Shown: piece by piece, positions 50,946 through 61,308 of the stretch
How the letters are laid out: each line of letters opens with the position of its first letter
How positions within the stretch are numbered: the first letter of the stretch is position 1
Assembly: GCF_016827605.1 (NCBI RefSeq)
Contig: NZ_JAEPJQ010000002.1
Span: 1 to 64,000 of the forward strand
DNA length: 64,000 bases
DNA from: Hyunsoonleella ulvae
GTDB taxonomy: Bacteria > Bacteroidota > Bacteroidia > Flavobacteriales > Flavobacteriaceae
Reading direction: 5' to 3'
Program-made: the position numbers and the translations under genes
The notes under the pieces: generated by a model
The model's database searches: none
Told to the model about the DNA's origin: nothing
The model's input: only the letters and a program-made list of their open reading frames with translations

Positions 50946-51323
50946 ATGGTAAAAGCTAAATATCAAGAAGTCTTAGATTTAGGAGCTTCTTTAAACATTC
51001 AAAATGGAGATGTAAAAGAAGAAAACGGAAAATTACAAGTTTGGGGTACTGCAAACACCCCTTATGAGAAAGACTTAATCTGGGATAAAATTAAAGAAAT
51101 AGGTGGAGAAAATCCATCAGATATCATGGCTGATATAAAGGTTGCAGATTCTAGTGTATACCATCGCCACGTTGTAAAAAGTGGGGAAACACTTGGCAAG
51201 ATTGCTATCCAATATTATGGGAAAGCATCTAAGTATCAAGATATCTTTAAAGCTAACTCAGATATTTTGAAAAATCCTGACCTTATTCATCCTGATCAAG
51301 AACTAATTATTCCTAATCTATAA
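50946..51323 (+). CDS. BON-LysM protein (Kbp/YgaU-like)
   Basis: A 125-residue soluble protein with an N-terminal BON domain (about 15-68; LNIQNGDVKEENGKLQVWG) and a C-terminal LysM domain (about 72-124; YHRHVVKSGETLGKIAIQYY). The same two-domain layout as E. coli Kbp, a K+-binding stress protein. No signal peptide is present, as in Kbp. Ends in a strong terminator. Role in K+ sensing or envelope stress is inferred from the family. Confidence 0.85.
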   Translation: MVKAKYQEVLDLGASLNIQNGDVKEENGKLQVWGTANTPYEKDLIWDKIKEIGGENPSDIMADIKVADSSVYHRHVVKSGETLGKIAIQYYGKASKYQDIFKANSDILKNPDLIHPDQELIIPNL

Positions 51324-51341
51324 ATAATTACGTTAATAACG

Positions 51342-51370
51342 AAAAAGGGTGCTGTGTAAGCACCCTTTTT
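51342..51370. terminator. bidirectional terminator between the BON-LysM gene and cmk
   Basis: A stem of about 12 bp, AAAAAGGGTGCT (51342-51353) with AGCACCCTTTTT (51359-51370), 5-nt loop GTGTA, and A/T runs on both sides. It ends at the stop codon of the convergent cmk gene. Confidence 0.85.
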
Positions 51371-52065
51371 TATTCTATACCTTCTATAGTAATCTTGGCT
51401 AGTTGAAGTACTTTTTCAAATTGCTCTTTTAAAGTTAACTCAGAATTATCTATTTCAATAGCATCTTCTGCTTTTACTAAAGGGGAATCTTCTCGGGTTG
51501 TATCAATACGATCACGTTGTGTAACATTTTCCAGAACAGCTTCATAGGTTATTGCATCGCCACGTTCTAGAAGTTCTTTATATCTTCTGCTTGCTCTTTT
51601 CTCTGCTGATGCTGTCATGAAAATTTTTAGTGCTGCATTAGGAAAAACCACAGTACCAATATCTCTGCCGTCCATTACAACACCTTTGTCTTCTCCTAGT
51701 TTTTTTTGAATAACTACTAATTTTTGCCTTACTTCTGATACTGCTGCGACCTGGCTTACAAAACCAGATACTTCTAAAGTCCTGATTTTAGACTCCACAT
51801 TTTCTCCATTTAAATACACTTCGGCGTAACCTAGGCTTTCATTAAATTGAAATGTTAGGTTAATCTTATCCAATTGATAAATTAGTGCTTCTACATTAAA
51901 ATCATCATGAGAAATTAGGCCGTTTTTAATGGCATACAACGTTACGGCGCGATACATTGCCCCTGAATCTACATAAACATACCCTAATTCCTTAGCTATT
52001 TGCTTTGCAACCGTACTTTTTCCTGTAGAGGAAAACCCATCTATAGCTATTGTAATTTTGTTCAT
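51370..52065 (-). CDS. cmk: cytidylate kinase
   Basis: A 231-residue P-loop nucleoside monophosphate kinase phosphorylating CMP/dCMP with ATP. P-loop GFSSTGKSTVAK (10-21), CMP-binding DSGAMYRAVTLYAI, and DGRDIGTVVFPNA. Full length. Lies 96 bases downstream of porQ on the same strand; the adjacency of porQ and cmk is common in Bacteroidota. Confidence 0.95.
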   Translation of the reverse strand: MNKITIAIDGFSSTGKSTVAKQIAKELGYVYVDSGAMYRAVTLYAIKNGLISHDDFNVEALIYQLDKINLTFQFNESLGYAEVYLNGENVESKIRTLEVSGFVSQVAAVSEVRQKLVVIQKKLGEDKGVVMDGRDIGTVVFPNAALKIFMTASAEKRASRRYKELLERGDAITYEAVLENVTQRDRIDTTREDSPLVKAEDAIEIDNSELTLKEQFEKVLQLAKITIEGIE

Positions 52066-52161
52066 TATAAGAGTTTAAAGTCGCTAAAGTAGTTAAAGTG
52101 TCCTAAAGTTAAAAGTACTCTAACTTTAAATAGGTATAACTTAAAACCTAAGGCTTTTACA

Positions 52162-53181
52162 CTACTGCAAATCAATCTGTAAACCAAAAAAATTAGAATT
52201 GGCTGCACTGGTATATTTTGCATGGGTATAGCTGAATCTCATTTTATTTAGCTTTATTGAAAAACCTGCTGAGAGTCCAGAAAAATTACGTTGATCAACA
52301 ATTCGTAGCTCTTCTGAACGACGAAAATTATACCCCAACCGGATGTTAAAACCACCTTCTGGAAACAGTTCTGCTCCTAGAATAGTGTGCCTAACCAACT
52401 GCCCAACAAAACCTACTTTTTCTTGGGTTTGATTCCCTGATAAGTCACTTGTAGCTCGTGCAGGGTTAGGCCTTGCAATGGGCCAATCCTGAAGGTTTTC
52501 TAATGTAACGTGCCATCTAATAGGCACATGCTCCAAACGCTGGGACAATCCAAATCCAACTTCAAAAGGCAAAGGTTCATTTAAACCTGCATAGGTGGTA
52601 ATTTGCGACCCTAAATTTCTAACAACTAATGCCGCTTGGAAATCTAAATCTTCGTCTATATACAACAACCCCAAATCTACTGCGGCACCAAAAGAGGTAT
52701 ATTGTTCTAGTTTAGAGGTTATTAGTTTTAAATTTGCCCCAAAATAAAAATCTGAATAGCCTATTTGAAGTGCATACCCCACAGATAAGGCGGTTTCTGC
52801 TCCTGTAAATGTTCCTGTGGAGACATTGTTTTCATCATAACCATCAAAAGAACCATAGTTAATATAAGTGATGCCACCATGTATGGTTTGTGTGCGCCTA
52901 TCTATGGTATAAGCGTAAGATGCTGTACCATAACTTATGCCTCCTAGATAACTGGTATAGTTCAATGCTAATTGGTTATCCATCTCTACATTAATAGTAG
53001 CTGGGTTAAACAAACCTTGGGTTACATCATAATCTACGTTTGTAAATACTTTTCCTCCTAAGGCAGCTTGTCTCGGAGATGAGACCAGATTTAAAAACTG
53101 GTAGGTACTCTCACCTCCTACTTGGGAAAACACAAGTGAAGTCACTAATAAACAAAAGATAAAGATAATTTTCCTCGGCAT
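52162..53181 (-). CDS. porQ: type IX secretion system protein PorQ
   Basis: A 339-residue outer-membrane beta-barrel of the PorV/FadL-like superfamily: signal peptide about 1-19, then STYQFLNLVSSPRQAALGG and QGLFNPATIN, characteristic of PorQ. Alternating aromatic strands follow, to an ending NSNFFGLQIDLQ. PorQ works with PorZ and PorU in attaching A-LPS to secreted cargo at the cell surface. Its presence supports a type IX secretion-competent, probably gliding, bacterium. Confidence 0.9.
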   Translation of the reverse strand: MPRKIIFIFCLLVTSLVFSQVGGESTYQFLNLVSSPRQAALGGKVFTNVDYDVTQGLFNPATINVEMDNQLALNYTSYLGGISYGTASYAYTIDRRTQTIHGGITYINYGSFDGYDENNVSTGTFTGAETALSVGYALQIGYSDFYFGANLKLITSKLEQYTSFGAAVDLGLLYIDEDLDFQAALVVRNLGSQITTYAGLNEPLPFEVGFGLSQRLEHVPIRWHVTLENLQDWPIARPNPARATSDLSGNQTQEKVGFVGQLVRHTILGAELFPEGGFNIRLGYNFRRSEELRIVDQRNFSGLSAGFSIKLNKMRFSYTHAKYTSAANSNFFGLQIDLQ

Positions 53182-53255
53182 ATTTACGGCACAAAGTAAA
53201 GCAATCTATCTTAAAACGATTGTATATATCATTTATTTTTCTGTGGAAAGTATTT

Positions 53256-53861
53256 CTATTTTAAGCGAAGCTTTTGTCCTATGTAAATTGTATTACTCTT
53301 CAAATTATTTAGCGCTTTTATAGCTTTAACTGTAGTGTTGTATTTTTTTGCAATGCTGTACAACGTATGCCCTTTTTTTACAACCCAAATGTCAGGTGTT
53401 TCTATGTTATCAAAATCTGCCACCCTTAGTTTTTGTCCAACAGTAATTAACGTAGTTGATAAACTGTTAACTTTCTGTAATTCGATTAAGGAAACACCAT
53501 ATTTTTTTGATAAACCAAACAAGGTTTCGCCTGCTTTTACTATATGAAATGTTGGCGTATCCTTTGTTAATACTGGTGCTGATAATACAGTAACATCATC
53601 TTTAACTGTAGATGCTATTGTATCTGGAACATGACTAGCGACTATTTCTGTGTTTTCTAGAGGTTTAGTACTAACTTGTAACGACTTTATGGTATCTATT
53701 TTATTACCATTTACTTGAATAAACTCGCCTGTTTCTATATTTAACTTAGCAGGTTTTCCGTTTAATAATACATCTTTATAAGTGGGTTTACTTTGTGCAT
53801 ATGCAAACGCATGCAATACTAAACATAGAATCAGGACTCTATAACTAAAGCTTTTTGGCAT
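53256..53861 (-). CDS. exported protein with two LysM domains
   Basis: A 201-residue protein with a signal peptide (about 1-22, ending AFAYAQS) and two C-terminal LysM domains ([20 protein letters not shown] at about 105-150 and [20 protein letters not shown] at about 155-200). It should bind peptidoglycan in the periplasm. Its start overlaps the lon stop by 17 bases, so the pair is translationally coupled. Confidence 0.85.
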   Translation of the reverse strand: MPKSFSYRVLILCLVLHAFAYAQSKPTYKDVLLNGKPAKLNIETGEFIQVNGNKIDTIKSLQVSTKPLENTEIVASHVPDTIASTVKDDVTVLSAPVLTKDTPTFHIVKAGETLFGLSKKYGVSLIELQKVNSLSTTLITVGQKLRVADFDNIETPDIWVVKKGHTLYSIAKKYNTTVKAIKALNNLKSNTIYIGQKLRLK

Positions 53862-56295
53862 GCTTTACTTTTTGATTGGTTATGGCAATATCAATAACTT
53901 CACTCATATCCGTAACATAATGAAAGGTTAAGCCTTTAAGGTATTCTTGTTTTATTTCCTCAATATCACGTCGGTTTTCTTCACAAAGCAATATTTCCTT
54001 AATACGTGCTCGTTTTGCTGCTAGTATTTTCTCTTTAATACCTCCTACAGGCAATACTTTACCACGAAGAGTAATTTCTCCTGTCATGGCTAAACTACGC
54101 TTTACTTTCTTCTGTGTAAACAAAGATACTAAAGATGTTAACATGGTAACGCCTGCACTTGGACCATCTTTTGGTGTTGCACCTTCTGGAACATGTATGT
54201 GGACATTGTACTTATCAAACACTTCAGGATTTATGCCATAATTATCTGCATTGGATTTGATGTATTCCATAGCAATGGTGGCAGATTCCTTCATGACTTT
54301 ACCTAAATTCCCTGTAATATTTAAATTGCCTTTCCCTTTGGATAAAATGGATTCTATAAATAAAATATCCCCACCAACACTTGTCCATGCTAAGCCTGTA
54401 ACAACACCTGCTACACTATTGTTCTCGTATTTATCACGCTCTAACTTTGGTCTACCTAAAACTTCTATAATGTCCTCGTTGGTTATTTTTATGTTATAGT
54501 TTTCCTCCATAGCAATATTTTTGGCCGCAAAACGTACCATTTTTGCTATTTGCTTCTCCAAACCTCTCACACCAGATTCCCTCGTATAGCCCTCAACAAT
54601 TTTTTCTAATTGTGGCTTGCCTATTTTTAAATGTGAGGCGTCTAAACCATGCTCTTTTAATTGTTTAGGTAATAAATGGCGCTTGGCGATCTCAACTTTC
54701 TCTTCAATGGTGTACCCCGTTACATTAATGATTTCCATACGATCTCTTAATGCTGGTTGTATTGTTGCCAAACTGTTTGAAGTTGCTATAAACATAACCT
54801 TAGACAAGTCGTAGCCCATTTCTAGGAAGTTATCATAAAACTCACTGTTTTGTTCAGGATCCAGCACTTCCAACATTGCTGATGAAGGATCGCCTTGATG
54901 CGAATTCGACAGCTTATCTATTTCATCAAGAACAAAAACCGGATTGGATGTCCCTGCCTTTTTTAAACTCTGGATGATACGCCCTGGCATAGCGCCTATG
55001 TATGTTTTACGATGCCCCCTTATTTCTGCTTCATCCCTTAATCCTCCTAAAGATATACGTACATATTCCCTACCCAAGGCTTCAGCTACAGATTTCCCTA
55101 ATGATGTTTTTCCAACACCAGGAGGTCCGTACAAACAAAGGATAGGAGATTTCATGTCATTACGTAATTTTAAAACGGCTAAATACTCAATGATGCGTCG
55201 CTTTACATCGTCTAGACCATAATGATCTCTATCTAAAATCTTTTTAGCACGTTTTAAATCGAATACATCTTCGCTAAACTCATTCCAAGGCAAGTCTAAA
55301 AATAATTCTAAATAGTTACGTTGAATAGAATATTCAGCAACTTGAGGATTCATGCGCTGTAGCTTCCCTATTTCTTTTTCAAAATGTTTCGCTACCTTTT
55401 CGTCCCATAGCTTGTCTTTTGCTTTGGCTTTCATCTCATCAATCTCCTCATCATGGCTTACCCCTCCTAATTCCTCTTGAATGGTTTTCATTTGCTGATG
55501 CAAGAAATACTCACGTTGCTGCTGGCTCATATCCATCTGTACCTTTGATTGAATATCATTTTTTAATGCCAACTTTTGAAACTCTACATTCATATGCTTT
55601 AAAGTAGCCAAAGCACGACTCTTTAAATCGTTATTCTCTAAAAGTTCCTGTTTTTCGGAAACCGAAAGATTCATATTGGATGACACAAAGTTTACCAAAA
55701 ATGAATTGCTTTCTATATTCTTGATGGCAAATGAAGCCTCACTAGGAATATTTGGGCTTTCCTTAATAATATCCAAAGCCAAATCTTTAATAGAATCTAT
55801 AATTGCACTAAACTCTTTATTTTTTTGTGCTGGTTTTGCCTCTGGTAAATCTTTTATAGTAGCGTTAATATAAGGTTCTTCTGAAACCACTTGTTCTACT
55901 TTAAAACGCTTTTTCCCCTGAATGATAACAGTAACATTACCATCAGGCATTTTTAAAACCCTTAAAATACGTGCTACTGTACCTGTGTTATAAATGTCCT
56001 TGGCTTTTGGGTTTTCTACTGTTTCATCTTTTTGTGCTACAACTCCAATTACCTTACTTCCTTTATTGGCATCATTAATCAGTTTTATGGATTTGTCCCT
56101 GCCTGCTGTAATTGGTATGACTACTCCTGGAAACAATACTGTATTTCGTAACGATAAAATAGGTAAGGATGCTGGGAGTTCTTCATTATTTATAGCCTCT
56201 TCATCTTCAGGTGTCATTAATGGAATTAATTCTGAGTTTTCATCAAATTCTTGTAATGACAAACTGTCAAATGTTATAAAATTAGATTTCTTCAT
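53845..56295 (-). CDS. lon: ATP-dependent protease Lon
   Basis: An 816-residue AAA+ serine protease. N-terminal LON substrate domain (about 40-240), coiled linker, Walker [14 protein letters not shown], Walker [15 protein letters not shown], and proteolytic domain with the Ser-Lys dyad (Ser in [10 protein letters not shown], Lys in [13 protein letters not shown]). Degrades misfolded and regulatory proteins in the cytoplasm. First gene of the lon-LysM pair. Confidence 0.96.
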   Translation of the reverse strand: MKKSNFITFDSLSLQEFDENSELIPLMTPEDEEAINNEELPASLPILSLRNTVLFPGVVIPITAGRDKSIKLINDANKGSKVIGVVAQKDETVENPKAKDIYNTGTVARILRVLKMPDGNVTVIIQGKKRFKVEQVVSEEPYINATIKDLPEAKPAQKNKEFSAIIDSIKDLALDIIKESPNIPSEASFAIKNIESNSFLVNFVSSNMNLSVSEKQELLENNDLKSRALATLKHMNVEFQKLALKNDIQSKVQMDMSQQQREYFLHQQMKTIQEELGGVSHDEEIDEMKAKAKDKLWDEKVAKHFEKEIGKLQRMNPQVAEYSIQRNYLELFLDLPWNEFSEDVFDLKRAKKILDRDHYGLDDVKRRIIEYLAVLKLRNDMKSPILCLYGPPGVGKTSLGKSVAEALGREYVRISLGGLRDEAEIRGHRKTYIGAMPGRIIQSLKKAGTSNPVFVLDEIDKLSNSHQGDPSSAMLEVLDPEQNSEFYDNFLEMGYDLSKVMFIATSNSLATIQPALRDRMEIINVTGYTIEEKVEIAKRHLLPKQLKEHGLDASHLKIGKPQLEKIVEGYTRESGVRGLEKQIAKMVRFAAKNIAMEENYNIKITNEDIIEVLGRPKLERDKYENNSVAGVVTGLAWTSVGGDILFIESILSKGKGNLNITGNLGKVMKESATIAMEYIKSNADNYGINPEVFDKYNVHIHVPEGATPKDGPSAGVTMLTSLVSLFTQKKVKRSLAMTGEITLRGKVLPVGGIKEKILAAKRARIKEILLCEENRRDIEEIKQEYLKGLTFHYVTDMSEVIDIAITNQKVKHAKKL

Positions 56296-56540
56296 ATACT
56301 AGTTCAGGTCATTCTGTCATTAAAACAGTGTCTCCCTTTTTTTCAAATTCAAATTAAAAAATCAAAAACACCTATATATCAATCAATTACAATCATATTA
56401 AGATGCTTACTATCCCTATAAGGTCAATTGTTATGCCACGCTAATTACAATGAAATAAATTATTTAAAAGATAACATATATCATTTTACCTGTAACATGT
56501 TTTGTGATATATTAGCCACTTCAAATTTAAAAATATACTT

Positions 56541-57362
56541 ATGAAGCATTTAAAACATGTACTACTACTTATTGTATGCCTTGGATTATTTAATTGTGAA
56601 TCAGAGAGTACAGACACTCCTGATCCTGAAAAAGAAACCGATAACACTTTGATTAAAAGAATTGTTGAAGAAGTTGTTGGGGAAGATACATATACAACAA
56701 ACTTTACCTATGATGGAAACAAACTAATTAACATCAAAGATGATGATGGGTATGAAACCCGAATAACATATACAGATAACAAAATAACAAGAATAGATAA
56801 TTTATATGAAGGGGAAATCGAAGAATACTTTATTATTTCGTATGACGCTAACGGTAAGTTTTCCAGTTATAAAGAATTCTTGTTTGGTGTTGGATCAGGT
56901 GGTTCCGATATAGCTTATAACAACACGCTAACTTATAATAGTGATAATACTGTAGATGTAGAAGTTCTAAGAGGAGATTTTTCATCCCAAACTACACCTA
57001 ACGGTACAACGACATACACAATAATCAATTCTAATATCTCAAAAATTGAGTTCGACGATGTCTCTGATAACTATACTTTTGAATATGACAACCAAAAAGG
57101 TTTCCTTAAAAATATAGAAGGGTTTGAAGTTTTTAATTTTACAAACTACTATTCTGAATTTGGTTTTGAAATATATGGTGGCATTAATAACATTACTAAG
57201 GTAATAGATACACAAGAGAGCTGGCCTACAAGCACAGAAAGATATGAATACTCTTATAACGAAATGGGGTATCCTACGAGTTCTAAAACATATTACAATG
57301 ATGATATAGCTAATTCTAACGGAGAGGAACTCATATCTAATATTGAATATTTCTATGAATAA
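56541..57362 (+). CDS. hypothetical lipoprotein with YD/RHS-like strand repeats
   Basis: A 273-residue predicted lipoprotein (lipobox CLGLFNCES) with a low-complexity acidic linker (STDTPDPEKETDN). A series of beta strands carries repeated patterns such as NFTYDGNKLINIKDDDGYET and TYTDNKITRID, similar to YD-repeat proteins of the Bacteroidota surface. Exposed to the periplasm or cell surface; no function assigned. Ends in the strong hairpin 57383-57414. Confidence 0.75.
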   Translation: MKHLKHVLLLIVCLGLFNCESESTDTPDPEKETDNTLIKRIVEEVVGEDTYTTNFTYDGNKLINIKDDDGYETRITYTDNKITRIDNLYEGEIEEYFIISYDANGKFSSYKEFLFGVGSGGSDIAYNNTLTYNSDNTVDVEVLRGDFSSQTTPNGTTTYTIINSNISKIEFDDVSDNYTFEYDNQKGFLKNIEGFEVFNFTNYYSEFGFEIYGGINNITKVIDTQESWPTSTERYEYSYNEMGYPTSSKTYYNDDIANSNGEELISNIEYFYE

Positions 57363-57382
57363 TGTAAATCTTCCATAAACTA

Positions 57383-57418
57383 AAAAAGGCTTGCATAAAA
57401 TTGCAAGCCTTTTTTATG
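57383..57418. terminator. bidirectional terminator between the lipoprotein and rhomboid genes
   Basis: A 13-bp perfect stem AAAAAGGCTTGCA (57383-57395) with TGCAAGCCTTTTT (57402-57414), 6-nt loop, T-run on the plus side. Confidence 0.88.
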
Positions 57419-57422
57419 TTTC

Positions 57423-58073
57423 CTAAATCTTCCCCATCCGTTGCAAAACAAAAAGTATAATAATTGGAATTGCTAACAATCCAACCATAAAAATATTAGT
57501 TTGTAAAAGGGATGGCATTAAAATAAGTGTAATTAAGTATCCTCCCACGGCACCGCCAAAATGCGCATCATGACCAATATTCCCAATTCTGTTTTTCATA
57601 CCATAAATAGAGTATAATAAATACCCAATACCAAATATATAAGCGGGAATAGGGATTGGTATAAAGAACATATACAAACTCATATCAGGTCGTAATAATA
57701 TTGCAGCATATATAACACCGCTAACTGCTCCACTTGCACCAACAGCACTATAATTATACTCATTTTTATGAAAATAGAATGATAAAAAATTCCCTATTAA
57801 CAAACTACCGATATAAACGGTTAAAAAACCCACAATACCCAAGTAAAGTATTACTAAACCAGAGAAAAAATAAAGTGATATCATATTAAAAAGAAGGTGC
57901 TGCATATCTACATGCAAAAACCCAGAGCTAAACATTCTAATTTGCTCACCTCTTCTTAACCCTCCAATGTTAAACTTATACTTTTCAAAAAAACCAAAGT
58001 CGTTAAATCCTTTATAAGAGATTAAAACATTAGCCGCTATAATTACTATTGTAACAACATCTATTTTACCCAT
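57423..58073 (-). CDS. rhomboid family intramembrane serine protease
   Basis: A 216-residue membrane protease with about six segments. The catalytic Ser lies in the motif AVGASGAVSGVIYA (GxSG) and the His in GHDAHFGGAVGGYL, giving the Ser-His dyad. The HVDMQHLLFNMISLYFF element of the L1 loop/segment 2 is present. Cleaves membrane proteins within the bilayer; substrate unknown. Transcribed convergently with the lipoprotein gene. Confidence 0.92.
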   Translation of the reverse strand: MGKIDVVTIVIIAANVLISYKGFNDFGFFEKYKFNIGGLRRGEQIRMFSSGFLHVDMQHLLFNMISLYFFSGLVILYLGIVGFLTVYIGSLLIGNFLSFYFHKNEYNYSAVGASGAVSGVIYAAILLRPDMSLYMFFIPIPIPAYIFGIGYLLYSIYGMKNRIGNIGHDAHFGGAVGGYLITLILMPSLLQTNIFMVGLLAIPIIILFVLQRMGKI

Positions 58074-58103
58074 AGAGTAGAAACGTTTAAAATGAAATTA
58101 ATA

Positions 58104-58111
58104 TATCTTTG
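58104..58111 (+). promoter_or_regulatory. -7 element (TATCTTTG) for the acyltransferase gene
   Basis: TATCTTTG matches TAnnTTTG exactly, 25 bases before the ATG at 58136. Confidence 0.5.
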
Positions 58112-58135
58112 CGCTTACAAATCTAAAACTTATAA

Positions 58136-59017
58136 ATGCATTTTCTAGCGTATATTCTGCTTTATCCTTTTTTATATTTCATTTCTTTACTCCCTTTTAG
58201 GGTATTATATATAGTTTCAGACGGATTATATGTTTTACTATACCGCGTTTTTGGCTATCGCAAAAAAGTAGTTAAAAGTAATTTAAATTTAGTCTTTCCC
58301 AATAAAACAAATGAAGAAATAAAACGCATAACAAAAGTATTTTATCATCATTTGTGTGATATGATTGTTGAATCCATAAAGTCTTTAACAATCTCCAAAG
58401 AAGAAATGCAAAAGCGTTTTAAATTTACCAATGTAGAATTGATACAGAATATTGAAGCTAAAGACAAAAGTATCATTTTAATGTGTGCACATTATGGAAG
58501 TTGGGAATGGATTTTTATACTTCAAACTTACGTTAAATCCAGAGGCAATGCTGTTTACAAACAACTAGCCAATAGGTATTTTGATAAACTGGTTAAACGT
58601 ATTAGAGCAAAATATAATAGCTATTTAATTTCCACTAAAGAAATTATTCCTACATTGATAAAAGAGAAAAGAGAAGGCATTATTTCTATAAACGGTTTTG
58701 TATCAGACCAATCTCCTAAACTCAACAAAGCCTATCATTGGAATGAATTCTTGGGCATAAAAGTACCTGTACATACTGGTGCCGAAATGCTTGCCAAAAA
58801 ACTAGATATGGCTGTAGTATTTTTTGGAGTAAAAAAAATAAAACGTGGCTACTACGAAACCACATTTAAAACTATCACGCTAACACCAAAAGACTACAAA
58901 GATTACCAAATTACTGATATATTTTTAAAATTGGTAGAACAGCAGATACATGAAGCTCCTGAATATTATTTATGGACGCATAAACGTTGGAAACATAAAG
59001 ACAAAGCACCTAAATAG
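58136..59017 (+). CDS. LpxL/HtrB-family acyltransferase
   Basis: A 293-residue inner-membrane acyltransferase. An N-terminal hydrophobic region (about 5-25) is followed by the catalytic HxxxxE motif in MCAHYGSWEWIF, then FVSDQSPK and a conserved GAEMLAKK stretch. The family adds secondary acyl chains to lipid A; some Bacteroidota members act on other lipids. Length normal. Monocistronic. Confidence 0.88.
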   Translation: MHFLAYILLYPFLYFISLLPFRVLYIVSDGLYVLLYRVFGYRKKVVKSNLNLVFPNKTNEEIKRITKVFYHHLCDMIVESIKSLTISKEEMQKRFKFTNVELIQNIEAKDKSIILMCAHYGSWEWIFILQTYVKSRGNAVYKQLANRYFDKLVKRIRAKYNSYLISTKEIIPTLIKEKREGIISINGFVSDQSPKLNKAYHWNEFLGIKVPVHTGAEMLAKKLDMAVVFFGVKKIKRGYYETTFKTITLTPKDYKDYQITDIFLKLVEQQIHEAPEYYLWTHKRWKHKDKAPK

Positions 59018-59059
59018 TATTAGGTACTTTGAAAAAACAATAGTGTTATAGTTTTATAA

Positions 59060-60448
59060 TTAAGACTTGGCTATGGCATCAATCTCTTCAATAAACTTAT
59101 CTGCCAGGTTATCTGCCTCTTCTTGGGATTTGGCTTCAGTATAAATTCTAATGATAGGCTCCGTGTTACTTTTACGTAAATGCGCCCAACTTTCAGAGAA
59201 ATCTATTTTTACACCGTCAATAGTAGTTAACTGCTCATTTTGGTAACGGTCTTCCATAGTCTTTAAAATACCATCAACATCTAAATCTGGTGTTAGTTGT
59301 ATTTTCTTTTTGCTCATAAAGTAGTTAGGATAGGTTTTGCGTAATTCGCTTACCTTCATCCCTTTGTCAGCCAACAAACTTAAAAATAAAGCAATACCTA
59401 CCAGTGCATCACGTCCGTAATGTAACTCAGGATAAATGATACCGCCATTACCTTCTCCACCAATCACGACTTTATTTTTCTTCATCAGCTTTACAACATT
59501 TACTTCTCCTACTGCAGAGGCCTCATACATACCTCCATGTTTTTCAGTAACATCCCTCAATGCCCTTGTAGAGCTCATATTACTTACTGTATTTCCTGGA
59601 GTTCTACTCAAAACGTAATCCGCACAGGCTACCAAGGTATATTCTTCCCCAAACATCTCTCCATTTTCATCCATAAACGCTAAACGGTCTACATCAGGAT
59701 CTACTACAATTCCAAAATCTGCATTATGCTTTTTAACAGCATCAGATAGATCGGTAAGATGTTCCTTTAAAGGCTCTGGGTTGTGAGGGAAATGTCCGTT
59801 TGGTTCACAATATAGTTTTATTACTTCTACCCCTAAACGCTCTAAAAGTAAAGGAATTATAACGCCCCCAGTAGAATTTACACCATCTACAACCACTTTA
59901 AAACGCTCATCTTCAATAGCTTTTACATTTACCAGAGGCAAATCTAAAACTTCAATAATATGCAAATCAAAATACGCATCATTCTTAGTGATCTTTCCTA
60001 AACTATCAACATCAGCAAATTCTATAGTACCTGCCTCAGCCAGTTCCAAAATCTTTGCGCCTTCAACAGCATCTAAAAACTCCCCTTTCTCATTTAAAAG
60101 TTTTAAGGCATTCCATTGCTTTGGGTTGTGACTAGCCGTTAAAATAATACCACCATCGGCATGCTCCATAGGCACAGCTACTTCAACCGTAGGTGTCGTA
60201 GACAATCCTAAATCTACCACATGAATACCCTGACCAACTAAGGTTTGCATTACTAAACTTTGTATCATGTTACCAGAAATCCTTGCATCTCTACCAACCA
60301 CAACTTTATAATTTTCTTTGTTGCGGTTTTGTTTTAACCAAGCGCCATATGCTGCTGCAAATTTCACAGCATCTATGGGTGTTAAGTTCTCTCCTACTTT
60401 CCCTCCTATAGTGCCTCGAATTCCTGAAATAGATTTTATTAGTGTCAT
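59060..60448 (-). CDS. glmM: phosphoglucosamine mutase
   Basis: A 462-residue alpha-D-phosphohexomutase converting glucosamine-6-phosphate to glucosamine-1-phosphate for UDP-GlcNAc synthesis. Phosphoserine loop LTASHNPKQWN, metal loop DPDVDRLAF, sugar loop GEGNGGI and phosphate-binding KSNTEPIIRIY are all present. The frame extends to 60472, but the -7 element at 60472-60479 and the conserved start MTLIKSISGIRGTIGG indicate the ATG at 60448. Confidence 0.93.
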   Translation of the reverse strand: MTLIKSISGIRGTIGGKVGENLTPIDAVKFAAAYGAWLKQNRNKENYKVVVGRDARISGNMIQSLVMQTLVGQGIHVVDLGLSTTPTVEVAVPMEHADGGIILTASHNPKQWNALKLLNEKGEFLDAVEGAKILELAEAGTIEFADVDSLGKITKNDAYFDLHIIEVLDLPLVNVKAIEDERFKVVVDGVNSTGGVIIPLLLERLGVEVIKLYCEPNGHFPHNPEPLKEHLTDLSDAVKKHNADFGIVVDPDVDRLAFMDENGEMFGEEYTLVACADYVLSRTPGNTVSNMSSTRALRDVTEKHGGMYEASAVGEVNVVKLMKKNKVVIGGEGNGGIIYPELHYGRDALVGIALFLSLLADKGMKVSELRKTYPNYFMSKKKIQLTPDLDVDGILKTMEDRYQNEQLTTIDGVKIDFSESWAHLRKSNTEPIIRIYTEAKSQEEADNLADKFIEEIDAIAKS

Positions 60449-60471
60449 GTCGTGAATTTCAAATTTAGCCA

Positions 60472-60479
60472 CAAATATA
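60472..60479 (-). promoter_or_regulatory. -7 element (TATATTTG) for glmM
   Basis: Minus-strand TATATTTG matches TAnnTTTG. Transcription would begin about 7 bases downstream, after the upstream candidate start at 60472, which decides the glmM start at 60448. Confidence 0.5.
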
Positions 60480-60526
60480 CAGTTTCAAAATTGTATTTGT
60501 AAAACTGAAATTTGTAAATTTCACGA

Positions 60527-61129
60527 ATGAACTATTTGGCTCATATTTACCTGTCTGGAGATAACGATTTAGTAACTATTGGAAACTTTATAGCTGATGG
60601 CATAAAGGGAAACAATTATAAGAAATACAATAAAAATATACAGGTTGGTATTTTATTACATAGACATATAGATACGTTTACCGATGCGCATAAAACAGTT
60701 AGAAAAAGTACAAAACGCCTACATGCAAAGTATAGTCATTATTCAGGTGTTATTGTTGATATTCTCTACGATCATTTTTTGGCAAAAAACTGGAGTGTCT
60801 ATAGCAAAACACCTTTGGAGGATTACGTAAACCATTTTTACACCACCCTACAACACCACTATCAAATTTTACCATCTCGCATACAAAAAATGATGCCGTA
60901 TATGGTTACGGATAATTGGCTTTTAAGTTATGCGTCTATTGATGGCATCGCTAAGGTTTTAGCCGGAATGAATAGAAGGACACGTAATAAATCGAGCATG
61001 AATGAAGCTGTAGAAGAGCTGCAAGAGTACTATTTGGAATTCGAGGAAGAATTCACAAGTTTTTTTAGTGAGCTAATGGTGTTTTCAAACAAGAAAAGGA
61101 TTGAATTAAATAAAAAAATACTGTCCTAA
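60527..61129 (+). CDS. acyl carrier protein phosphodiesterase (AcpH-like)
   Basis: A 200-residue all-helical HD-like protein: MNYLAHIYLSGDNDL, IADGIKGN, LLHRHIDTFTDAH and VDILYDHFLA, the conserved metal ligands of ACP hydrolase (DUF479). Removes 4'-phosphopantetheine from acyl carrier protein. Divergent from glmM with a 78-base gap. Full length. Confidence 0.88.
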   Translation: MNYLAHIYLSGDNDLVTIGNFIADGIKGNNYKKYNKNIQVGILLHRHIDTFTDAHKTVRKSTKRLHAKYSHYSGVIVDILYDHFLAKNWSVYSKTPLEDYVNHFYTTLQHHYQILPSRIQKMMPYMVTDNWLLSYASIDGIAKVLAGMNRRTRNKSSMNEAVEELQEYYLEFEEEFTSFFSELMVFSNKKRIELNKKILS

Positions 61130-61308
61130 TTACAAACCCATAAAATTATAATCACTCGATATAATTCCTTTTTTTAGTGACAACGTGCTGGTAGTTATTA
61201 CAGGTTATCGAAAGGATGATACAACCATCGGTTTTTGTTTATTATATTTCTGTAACCGAATGATATTTGATACTTTAGAGGCCTAAAGCCTCAATCTACT
61301 TATTTACG

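Noticed and set aside
54251-56302. Plus-strand frames opposite lon
   Set aside because: All lie antisense to intact lon motifs, with no independent features.
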